A stretch of DNA of 39,536 bases from a virus. The stretch is taken from positions 1-39,536 of IMG/VR virus record IMGVR_UViG_3300042475_005351, one strand, 5' to 3'. Under the pieces are notes generated by a model. That model did not search any database. It was not told the DNA's origin and saw only the letters and a list, made by a program, of their open reading frames with translations. Below, piece after piece: positions 6,054-12,699 of this stretch. The first letter of the stretch is position 1. Every line of letters starts with the position of its first letter. A program made the translations under genes and the position numbers.

Positions 6054-7291
6054 TTTAAAGATACTTGAACAGCTGGGCCATTTATTTTATCTTTAAAATC
6101 GATACTTGAAAATTTAAATTGTGGTATAAATTGCTCTAAATTATCTAGATTAAAAAATAACGACTCTTCAGGTGTAATGAATAATATATGTTTAAATGGT
6201 TCTGGTTTTTTAAGAAGCTCTTGTTTATAGTTAAAGAAACTCATACGGGCTATAGCATCAAATGCTTGTTGCCTGTTCATATTGTCAACACCAGGGAATA
6301 ATCGATCATATTCACTAGATGGTACAAACTTATATGTTTTGGTAATCATTTCTCGCATAAATTTATCTCCTAGGTTTTTACCTGGTAATATTTTATTAAG
6401 TATTTGAGCATGATCTAAAATGTTTATGCTTGCTTCACCTGAACGGCGAGTACCTGGTGTTGGGTTAGCAGTGAACATATTACTAGGTAGGATGAACCTA
6501 TTTCGATCAGGTAGGTTTTTTGGTATTTCTTTATACACTTCATTTTGAAGTAGCGGTTCACCAAAACTATCTTTACTATCTTTTAATCTACCACCACCGC
6601 TACCTAAAGATATTTGTCCTTTAACCTCAACCGGTAAACCACTTACTAGAAGATCTCCTTTTGTTGCAAAGGTTATTTGAGGTGATAAAAGAGATAATGA
6701 GACTTCTCCAGGGCCACGCGTACCAGCTTTTTCTCCAAAAGCATAACGAAAGACATCCATAATAAGTTCTTTACTAACAGAGCCATAACCCTTTATAAAA
6801 TTACTAGTAGGTTGTCTCCCTTCTTGTAATAATCTGTTTGTGTCGATGTAACTTACTTTACCATACATCTTTAAAAATTCCTCAATTTCATTTGTATCGG
6901 CTTGGGAATTAAGTAAAGCGTTTATAAGGGTTTGTTTATATATACCTTTTGCTGCTAAATGATCAACTTCAGGTTCTGTAAATTTCTTTTGCAACCAATA
7001 TGAAGGGTTGGTTTTAAATGTATCTTCTTTATACTCTTTTCCTTTTTTACCTTTAGGTAAAGGCTCGTCAACTACAACAAGCTTTTTATATATAGAGTTT
7101 ATTATTTCAGGATTCTCTTTCATTTTTTGTATAATGAAAGCCATTCTATCTTGATTTTTTAATCGTTGTTTATCGTCTTGCTCACAGACTAAACTATAAG
7201 ACTCAGACAGAGTACGAAAAGTAGATTTAGTTTTAGGTGCTTTATTGGCTAATAAAGAGTCGTAGATCTTATTGAGAAAGTAATCAGACAT
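6050..7291 (-). CDS. PD-(D/E)xK nuclease-like phage protein
   Basis: A 413-aa protein found at the head of the - strand run of small genes. Residues 194-236 contain the order GPGE (E196), GDLLVSG (D213), EVKG (E222-V-K224) and GGGRL, which fits a PD-(D/E)xK nuclease core: an early Glu, then D-x8-E-x-K. The N-terminal 40 residues are helical and contain LVCE (34-37), a possible protease-processing motif, and a Lys/Pro-rich segment follows (about 68-95). ATAAATA (7302-7308) ends 10 bp before the ATG. The nuclease call rests on motif spacing alone; a structural virion protein of unknown function is the alternative. Confidence 0.7.
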   Translation of the reverse strand: MSDYFLNKIYDSLLANKAPKTKSTFRTLSESYSLVCEQDDKQRLKNQDRMAFIIQKMKENPEIINSIYKKLVVVDEPLPKGKKGKEYKEDTFKTNPSYWLQKKFTEPEVDHLAAKGIYKQTLINALLNSQADTNEIEEFLKMYGKVSYIDTNRLLQEGRQPTSNFIKGYGSVSKELIMDVFRYAFGEKAGTRGPGEVSLSLLSPQITFATKGDLLVSGLPVEVKGQISLGSGGGRLKDSKDSFGEPLLQNEVYKEIPKNLPDRNRFILPSNMFTANPTPGTRRSGEASINILDHAQILNKILPGKNLGDKFMREMITKTYKFVPSSEYDRLFPGVDNMNRQQAFDAIARMSFFNYKQELLKKPEPFKHILFITPEESLFFNLDNLEQFIPQFKFSSIDFKDKINGPAVQVSLK

Positions 7292-7301
7292 ATAGATATA
7301 T

Positions 7302-7308
7302 TATTTAT
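7302..7308 (-). promoter_or_regulatory. ATAAATA box before the 413-aa gene
   Basis: TAATAAATAATATA, ending 10 bp before ATG 7291. It lies back to back with the + strand box at 7315-7322. Confidence 0.5.
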
Positions 7309-7314
7309 TACGGA

Positions 7315-7322
7315 TATAAATA
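7315..7322 (+). promoter_or_regulatory. TATAAATA box before the 59-aa gene
   Basis: Exact 8-base match to the T4 late promoter core TATAAATA, 6 bp before ATG 7329; part of a divergent pair. Confidence 0.55.
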
Positions 7323-7328
7323 ATTGAA

Positions 7329-7508
7329 ATGTCTTTTAATAGTCTTATACAGCAATACCTCGAAGAGAAGGCTGAACCTACAAAGGAAGACTATGAAGCT
7401 ATGCCCTGGAGTCTAGAAATTGTTAAAGATTCAAAGCGATCGGAAATGTATAATGAGCTAGGGGACCTCATTATTAAGCTTTTTGAGCTAAGATCTAGGT
7501 TAGAGTAA
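7329..7508 (+). CDS. Small acidic protein (59 aa) with N-terminal LEE motif
   Basis: A 59-codon frame starts at ATG 7329 and ends at TAA 7506-7508. TATAAATA (7315-7322) ends 6 bp upstream, the same arrangement as at longer genes, which supports it as real. The product is helical and acidic; its start (MSFNSLIQQYLEEKAE) has the layout of the candidate capsid-targeting peptides with hydrophobic-x-Glu at 11-13. It is divergent from the 413-aa gene and overlaps the end of the - strand 80-aa gene by 14 bp. Function is unknown. Confidence 0.6.
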   Translation: MSFNSLIQQYLEEKAEPTKEDYEAMPWSLEIVKDSKRSEMYNELGDLIIKLFELRSRLE

Positions 7509-7737
7509 CCGGTTCAGGTAAGGTCACAGTAGCTGGCATAGGCACAGAAGGGTTAGCCAAAGTACGAGACAGTTCCGGTACTTCTTGAGGCTGGGCAAAT
7601 TGAATCACCTGATTACTCTTTCTGCTATTACCCTTACGGCGATAACCTAAAATCATTACCTTACCGTCCTCGGTCTTCTGAAGAATGGGAACGAGACGGC
7701 CTTGCATTACTAATTTGTTAACTTTTTGTGGTGACAT
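7495..7737 (-). CDS. Small hypothetical protein downstream of tmRNA
   Basis: The 80-aa product starts MSPQKVNKLVM; the C-terminal third is Pro/Thr/Val-rich and probably disordered, and the middle is basic (YRRKGNSRKSN). I place the start at 7737 because a longer reading to 7845 would run through the 3' end of the tmRNA, including its acceptor and T-arm. It lies 16 bp downstream of the tmRNA 3' end and overlaps the small + gene by 14 bp at the stop. No family is recognised; it could have been co-acquired with the tmRNA. Confidence 0.5.
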   Translation of the reverse strand: MSPQKVNKLVMQGRLVPILQKTEDGKVMILGYRRKGNSRKSNQVIQFAQPQEVPELSRTLANPSVPMPATVTLPEPVTLT

Positions 7738-7753
7738 ATATTTTGTTTGAAAG

Positions 7754-8210
7754 TGGTGGAGGTGCCGGCCTACGATAGCCGGTTCCCTTGCAACGTACTC
7801 TAAAAGGTCTACATGTTTTAGTATCTTTAGCATTTCAGCCACCATACGGTAACGAAGACTTTAGGCTGCTTGGCGATACTAACCGAGTTTTTAGTCTGCC
7901 TATAGACATTATCGCAATCTATAAACGGTTGATATTTTGTTATTACATTAGAACTACCAACAATCTAATTCCCTCTGCTATCAATACAACCTTAGAGGAT
8001 CTGGTTATAAGGACCTTAGGCTGCTAAGAGCATTTCGTCTTCGATGCCAGCGAGGTACTCGTCAGCATTGTTGAAGATATGCTCGGCTTCAGCCAAGATG
8101 GAGTCAGTATTATCTGCTCTTAATTTTTTTAATCAGCTTTTAACGAGGCCAACTGATTAACCTCGACATGCGCTTTTAGATTCTGTTCCAGGTCGAATCC
8201 TTTCACCCCC
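7754..8210 (-). ncRNA. ssrA: Transfer-messenger RNA (tmRNA), phage-encoded
   Basis: All hallmarks of one-piece tmRNA are present on the - strand. The 5' GGGGGTG (8204-8210) pairs with CACCTCC (7758-7764), followed by A and encoded CCA (7754-7756). The D-loop region has GGATTCGAC (8192-8200). P2 pairs 8173-8180 with 7799-7806. Pseudoknot 1 is textbook: CGAGG/CCTCG (8161-8165/8144-8148) and an 8-bp second stem (8153-8160/8129-8136), with TTGGCCTCGTTAAAAGC between. Resume codon GCA at 8117 is preceded by TAAGA, retaining the conserved U and A at -5 and -4. The tag ORF ends LLAA-stop. tmRNA with SmpB and alanyl-tRNA synthetase rescues stalled ribosomes and tags products for proteolysis. At 457 nt it is long. 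Its T-arm has an 8-nt loop instead of 7. No smpB is seen in the window. Confidence 0.95.
8016..8117 (-). other. tmRNA tag-peptide reading frame (33 codons + stop)
   Basis: Resume codon GCA at 8115-8117, stop TAA at 8016-8018. The tag begins ADNTDSILAEAE, continues HIFNNADEYLAG and ends IEDEMLLAA; with the tRNA-borne alanine this is a 34-residue tag. Most bacterial tags have about 8-20 encoded residues. The C-terminal LAA fits recognition by ClpXP-type proteases. The last codons can form a small hairpin (CTTAG/CTAAG) around the stop. Confidence 0.9.
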
Positions 8211-8228
8211 ATAAATGTTAAAGATCTG

Positions 8229-8864
8229 TTAAAGCTTATACAATACTTTTGTCAAAGCATTATGTAAACTGTTGGTGCCTCTAATTGTATATCTAATTAG
8301 AGTTCTGTACCAGCTAAATTTTCTTAAAAACGAAACAATTCTTCTTGAAAGTTTTTTATTCTCTATGGCTCTTTTTTCAGCCCAGGTTTTATTATTTTTA
8401 ATTCTTTCGCTAATCGGGTCTTTAGTAACTTTAATAAGTTTAATTTCATCTAGTTTACCTTTAGTAAAGTAAGCTTCAAATTCAAACCACCAATCATAAC
8501 CCTGAATTAATTCAATATCATCCCAGGACATTTGCTCCGGGTCATCGCTAATCCAATCCCAATGATAATCATTATTGTCGGTATGAGTAGTATAGAAGTT
8601 AATTGTACCGTGAAAATCAACATCTCTCCATTCTTCTTTAATGACCTCAAAATACCCTTTTAAGAAAGCACTATCATCATCTTTCCATTCTCTTTCTTGC
8701 CAGAGATGACGAAGTTTACCGGATTTAGTAATCTCGTAAGCATCTAAAGCGTTGTCTAAATCTTTAGTTTGAAAGTCTAGTTCTTCCCAATTGACATCAA
8801 GAGCTTTAAGCTCTTTAGTTAACGGAAGCTTTTTCTTTATGTAGATGTGATCGAACATTCCCAT
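8229..8864 (-). CDS. Conserved phage protein, MGMFD N-terminus, unknown function
   Basis: A 211-aa protein starting MGMFDHIYIK, a start resembling a group of small phage and bacterial hypothetical proteins beginning MGMFD. The middle is rich in Trp, Asp and Glu (about residues 45-135, including YHWDWISDDPEQ and GYDWWFEFEAYF). The C-terminus is basic and helical (about 150-211). There is no signal peptide or catalytic motif I can name. It lies immediately upstream of the tmRNA on the same strand (18 bp), so read-through transcription of the tmRNA from this gene is possible. It is divergent from phoH. Confidence 0.65.
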   Translation of the reverse strand: MGMFDHIYIKKKLPLTKELKALDVNWEELDFQTKDLDNALDAYEITKSGKLRHLWQEREWKDDDSAFLKGYFEVIKEEWRDVDFHGTINFYTTHTDNNDYHWDWISDDPEQMSWDDIELIQGYDWWFEFEAYFTKGKLDEIKLIKVTKDPISERIKNNKTWAEKRAIENKKLSRRIVSFLRKFSWYRTLIRYTIRGTNSLHNALTKVLYKL

Positions 8865-8902
8865 TTGTAGTAATTATGCAGGCTTTTATCTGTACTGCAA
8901 GA

Positions 8903-8909
8903 ATAAATA
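8903..8909 (+). promoter_or_regulatory. ATAAATA box before phoH-like gene
   Basis: GAATAAATATTAATAG then ATG 8917; gap 7 bp. Confidence 0.5.
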
Positions 8910-8916
8910 TTAATAG

Positions 8917-9699
8917 ATGAGCAAAAGTAAGCGCTCTCGTAAGACTAAAACATCTAATGTTAGTGGAACCGAGAGCAAATCTGCGCCGGCCTTAGACACG
9001 TCTCCGTATGTGTTCCAAAGGGAGAAGATCAAACATGAACTTAATGTCCGGGATCTCCCTTGGACTGAAAAACAAAAAGCTTTAATTGAGCTCATACTAC
9101 ATAAAGATACTAAAGCAGTTTTTATTAGCGGGCCTGCAGGTACAGCTAAAACCATGCTTGCAACATATTGTGGTTTAAAACTTTTAAATCAAAGAAAGAT
9201 AAGTGAAATTGTTTATATAAGATCGGTTGTTGAAAGTGCTTCTAAGTCATTAGGCTTTTTACCTGGAGAGGCTGACGATAAGCTCAAACCATTCATTATG
9301 CCGTTAATAGATAAATTAGAAGAACTATTACCCGCTAATAATATTAAATTTTTATTTGACGATGAAAGAATTAAACCTATACCTATTAACTTTTTAAGAG
9401 GGGCTTCTTTTAATGTAAACTACATAATTGCAGATGAAATGCAAAATGCTGAATTTTCTGAAATTCAAACTATTATTACCAGAATGGGCAACTTTAGTAA
9501 GTTTATATTTTGTGGTGATCCAATGCAGACAGATATTAAAGAAAAAGGCAAAACAGGCTTTAAACCTCTTTTTGATCTCTTTAATGATGAAGAATCTCGC
9601 AACAACGGCATTTACTGCGTAGAGTTACTAGAAGAAGATATTATGCGTTCTGAAATTTTAAAGTTTATTGTAAGTAAGCTTCAAATGTACAAGAAGTAA
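8917..9699 (+). CDS. phoH: PhoH-like ATPase
   Basis: The 260-aa product is a PhoH-family P-loop ATPase. After a basic, Ser-rich N-terminus (1-30) come Walker A GPAGTAKT (72-79), the IRSVVE and GFLPGE segments (101-118), Walker B YIIADE (169-174) and GDPMQTD (200-206), related to superfamily 1 helicase motif III. PhoH-like genes are frequent in marine and freshwater phages; phosphate regulation and RNA metabolism have been proposed but the role in infection is unsettled. ATAAATA (8903-8909) ends 7 bp before the ATG. The gene is divergent from the 211-aa gene and leads a short + strand group. Confidence 0.95.
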   Translation: MSKSKRSRKTKTSNVSGTESKSAPALDTSPYVFQREKIKHELNVRDLPWTEKQKALIELILHKDTKAVFISGPAGTAKTMLATYCGLKLLNQRKISEIVYIRSVVESASKSLGFLPGEADDKLKPFIMPLIDKLEELLPANNIKFLFDDERIKPIPINFLRGASFNVNYIIADEMQNAEFSEIQTIITRMGNFSKFIFCGDPMQTDIKEKGKTGFKPLFDLFNDEESRNNGIYCVELLEEDIMRSEILKFIVSKLQMYKK

Positions 9700-9726
9700 A
9701 TTAACGGCAGAAGAATAAGTATATAT

Positions 9727-10212
9727 GTGAACGCTCTCATCGACGAGCTTTACGACCCGGAGGACTGTAATAAGATTCGATCTTTTTACAAAGAGGATAA
9801 CTCGCTTCACACGGCATTACGCCAGGCCATTGGTGAACAGATTACTATTAAGTCTGATAAGTTTTTAGCTTCTAACCCCATTGATGTTATTTGTCTAGTT
9901 TGTTTGACAGCTAAGTTTGCTTCTTCAGAAGACGAATGTCATAGAGTGGGTGTTACGGTTAGCCAGATGATAGATGAACCCAACCCTCTACCCTATGTTC
10001 ATAGAGATGATCCCTTAACTCTTGCTAGTAAGACACTTATATCATTATCCTTCTTTTATAAGGCGTTAGAACATAGATTCTTGTGTCACGGATCACCCTC
10101 TCCTGCGTTTTACCGTAATCTCTCTAAGTCCGTGTATAAGTCGAATAAGCAGCCAGATATAGCGGCTCATCACGAAAAGTGGGAAGGCTTCTTAGGGGAG
10201 ATGTTTTGTTAG
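9727..10212 (+). CDS. Hypothetical protein, GTG start
   Basis: A 161-aa, mostly helical soluble protein with six cysteines and several histidines (for example ECHRVG near 77-82, HRFLCHG near 117-123, AHHEKW near 147-152). I recognise no family. GTG at 9727 is preferred because no in-frame ATG occurs near; the overlapping ATG at 9725 reads straight into TGA. It follows phoH by 27 bp on the same strand and may be co-transcribed. A metal-binding role is conceivable from the Cys/His content but is not supported by a known motif. Confidence 0.65.
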   Translation: MNALIDELYDPEDCNKIRSFYKEDNSLHTALRQAIGEQITIKSDKFLASNPIDVICLVCLTAKFASSEDECHRVGVTVSQMIDEPNPLPYVHRDDPLTLASKTLISLSFFYKALEHRFLCHGSPSPAFYRNLSKSVYKSNKQPDIAAHHEKWEGFLGEMFC

Positions 10213-10219
10213 TTGGATC

Positions 10220-10239
10220 TTTATAGTTTTTACTATAAA
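10220..10239 (+). repeat. AT-rich inverted repeat between two + strand genes
   Basis: A perfect 8-bp stem (10220-10227 with 10232-10239) with a TTTT loop. The 3' arm contains CTATAAA and so overlaps a promoter-like box for the next gene. There is no GC core or following T-run, so it is a weak terminator at best; an operator or RNA processing site is possible. Confidence 0.4.
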
Positions 10240-10247
10240 TTAGTGGT

Positions 10248-10868
10248 ATGGATAGTTTATTAAACAATTTATTATTTTCAGATCATAATTTATCAACAGC
10301 AGCATTCAATCTTTCAAACATAGATCTAACCACCGAAGCAGGGCTAAGTAGCTTTTTATCAGGGTCTAATATTGACTTTGGTGCAGCAACATCCATTGAA
10401 TTACTTTCGGCATTTAATAGTCAAATACAAGATCTTTCTCAAACCTTACTTCAAGGTTTAAGCGCTGATCCAATACACCCTTATGACTTGATAAAATTAT
10501 CATTATTCGGGTCTGATTATAAATTTCCTACTATAGATGAAATAGAAGTTCCTGAAGAGGTGACACCTCAAAGCATCGTTGATAACTTAAAAGGGCATGA
10601 AAAACAGTACCGTCAAAACTTACTAGAATATGTTCATAATAGAGAAGATTACCAACTTACCGGGTTTCATGATCATATAACTATGCTATCTGAACCCTCA
10701 GGGGAAAAATGTTTTACAGTAACTGAAAAAAGGTTTAAAAATTATATTGAAGCTGTAGAAATTCTTGTCAATATTAACCGAGAAGATATTAATGAGTTAA
10801 ACTATATGGACTATTACAAAAAGATTGGTTACTGTTTAACAAAAATCTTAACACAGAAAACAGTTTAA
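10248..10868 (+). CDS. Hypothetical protein near the baseplate genes
   Basis: A 206-aa acidic protein. The first 75 residues are Leu/Ser/Asn-rich and helical, followed by an acidic linker (about 90-105, TIDEIEVPEEV) and a helical C-terminal half. There is no membrane segment, signal peptide or motif I recognise. It ends directly against the convergent - strand spike-tip gene (TAA at 10866-10868, next stop at 10869). T4-like phages carry small baseplate or tail assembly chaperones near such positions, but nothing in this sequence shows that role. A CTATAAATTA box lies just upstream of the ATG. Confidence 0.6.
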   Translation: MDSLLNNLLFSDHNLSTAAFNLSNIDLTTEAGLSSFLSGSNIDFGAATSIELLSAFNSQIQDLSQTLLQGLSADPIHPYDLIKLSLFGSDYKFPTIDEIEVPEEVTPQSIVDNLKGHEKQYRQNLLEYVHNREDYQLTGFHDHITMLSEPSGEKCFTVTEKRFKNYIEAVEILVNINREDINELNYMDYYKKIGYCLTKILTQKTV

Positions 10869-12683
10869 TTAGCCACCTAACCGTTGAATAGCAGCAACAA
10901 CTGCTTGATAAGGTATTTGTATAATTCGGAATAGTTTTAGTAAAGCGCTTTCTTTATTAATAGGTACTGGCGCTCGAGATGCTTTTGATGTAGATGCAAG
11001 ACGTACTTGTTCATCACTTTCAACCAAGTTAATATTTGGTACTCTCATATTGTGAGCGTGAATTTGATCAGTTAATGTGTGATGGTGAGGGAAGTTAAAT
11101 ACAGGAATAAAACCAGGATTAACACTCGGTCCTAAAGCACCAACTACGTAACACGTACCTGGTAAAATTACCCCTGTAGGGAAAGGCTCGAGAGGGAGCG
11201 CTTTTTCAAGAGCTTCTCGATAATCCATAAAGAAGTTAATAATTTGTCTCGGTGAAGCTATAATAGCAGACGGGTCTAAAGTTCGGATACCCACTGTTCT
11301 TAAAAGGTCTCTTAATCCTTGAGCTGCAGCAATTCCGCTCCAGCGGGCAGGGCCACCATACTCTGCTTCTTGGGATGAGTGTTTTGTTCTTTCTTCTTTG
11401 TAAGGACAAGTAGCTGATACAAATGATAAGTCACCATCAACGTGAGCTCCTCCAATAGCCACCATGTTACCGGTAATTGTATGAGTGCCTTGAGTAATAA
11501 CTTGACCATCACCGTTTCGACCGGGTGTTAATGCAATACTATCTCCGTCAAGTTGTAAGTGGTTACCTGAGATACGTGTTTCCCCTGTTGCTGTACCAAT
11601 TACTACCTCCGGTCCAACCATTTGGGTTTGACCGGCTTTTATAATAAGCGGTCCTTCAGTTGAAAGTTCAATACCTTGAGCACCAGCTCGAAGCTTAAAA
11701 TGGTTACCAACTTCCATGGTATAGTTACCCCCAATTGTTGGTAGGGGGTTAAGACCGTTTACTTGTGCAATTTTACGACTTTGTTTAGTCCAGGCTCTTT
11801 TTTCACCTTGAAGTCCTGATGGTACGTCTTTACCTTCAGATATACTCTCATAAGATTGAAAATCATTATAGGCTGCTCCAACTTTTACAAATTTATTACC
11901 CACTATAAAAGTAATATCGTTACCACCGAGGCCTGTACCTCCTGATGCTCGAGATTCTAAATCTAATAATCTATCCTTTTGAGCATTAGCAGCTGCAACT
12001 GTTTTTTGTATTTCAGGTGTTTGGTCTGATTTATCTTCTACAGCTCGCTTACCCTTACACGTACGGCATTTACCTTCTTTTAAATCAAAAATATCTACTA
12101 AGTTATTAAAAAAACTTCCAATAGACTCTAATATAAGAGCACCTATTTGTAGGGGATTTAAACCGGCAAAGGGTTGACTTGGGTACCAACTGTTAGTATC
12201 TGATACCGGTTTTTTCTTTTGATTAACAGATTGTTTACCACCACCCCCTGGTACTTGACCGCAATCTGGGCACGGTTTTTCAGGAGAACTATTTGAACCT
12301 TCCCCTGTATTAGAGTTTGTTTCAGATAAAGTTCTATCAGCTCTAGCAAGAGCTTCTTCAGATTTTTGTAATTCAGCAGAAAACTCGTTATATTCAGGAG
12401 AGCCTGGTTCAAGTGTTGAAAGAAATTCTCTACCACTATTCACAGATTCTCGTAGCTGAGATGCTTGACTGAGTAATAATGCCTGACTAGTACCAGCGCC
12501 AGTAGGTATAGTATTACCCATACTATAAGCTACTCCAGTTTCCCCTGTAGCGGGATCTACTTCTACAGCTACGTACCGATTATTTGGATCTGCAGGTATT
12601 TTAGCAGCTGCAGCTTCAGCAGCCGCTCTTGCTGTTGGACTTAAAGATTCGTTTCTAGATTCGACTACTCCTGCTGTTGCCAT
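10869..12683 (-). CDS. Baseplate central-spike protein with beta-helix and metal-binding motifs
   Basis: The 604-aa product follows the gp5-like hub gene. Residues 1-130 are Ala/Ser-rich and helical. Two CxxC pairs (C138/C141 in PCPDCGQ and C206/C209 in KCRTCKGK) resemble a DnaJ-type zinc ribbon split by about 65 residues. Residues about 255-430 show the alternating Gly/Val/Ile pattern of a beta-helix (GPLIIKAGQTQMVGPEVVIG). A histidine cluster FPHHHTLTDQIHAHN (531-545) recalls the HxH iron site at the tip of P2-like spikes. Together these suggest an extension or tip of the membrane-piercing spike. AAAGGA, 9 bp before the ATG, is a good ribosome site. The spike role is inferred from architecture and neighbours. 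Confidence 0.75.
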   Translation of the reverse strand: MATAGVVESRNESLSPTARAAAEAAAAKIPADPNNRYVAVEVDPATGETGVAYSMGNTIPTGAGTSQALLLSQASQLRESVNSGREFLSTLEPGSPEYNEFSAELQKSEEALARADRTLSETNSNTGEGSNSSPEKPCPDCGQVPGGGGKQSVNQKKKPVSDTNSWYPSQPFAGLNPLQIGALILESIGSFFNNLVDIFDLKEGKCRTCKGKRAVEDKSDQTPEIQKTVAAANAQKDRLLDLESRASGGTGLGGNDITFIVGNKFVKVGAAYNDFQSYESISEGKDVPSGLQGEKRAWTKQSRKIAQVNGLNPLPTIGGNYTMEVGNHFKLRAGAQGIELSTEGPLIIKAGQTQMVGPEVVIGTATGETRISGNHLQLDGDSIALTPGRNGDGQVITQGTHTITGNMVAIGGAHVDGDLSFVSATCPYKEERTKHSSQEAEYGGPARWSGIAAAQGLRDLLRTVGIRTLDPSAIIASPRQIINFFMDYREALEKALPLEPFPTGVILPGTCYVVGALGPSVNPGFIPVFNFPHHHTLTDQIHAHNMRVPNINLVESDEQVRLASTSKASRAPVPINKESALLKLFRIIQIPYQAVVAAIQRLGG

Positions 12684-12699
12684 ATTATATCATCCTTTC

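Noticed and set aside
7738-7845. N-terminal extension of the - strand 80-aa frame (116 aa in total).
   Set aside because: It would read through the tmRNA acceptor strand, T-arm and P2; the Met at 7737 just past the tmRNA 3' end is a better start.
7788-8027. A 79-aa + strand frame.
   Set aside because: It lies entirely antisense inside the tmRNA; there is no start signal or family.
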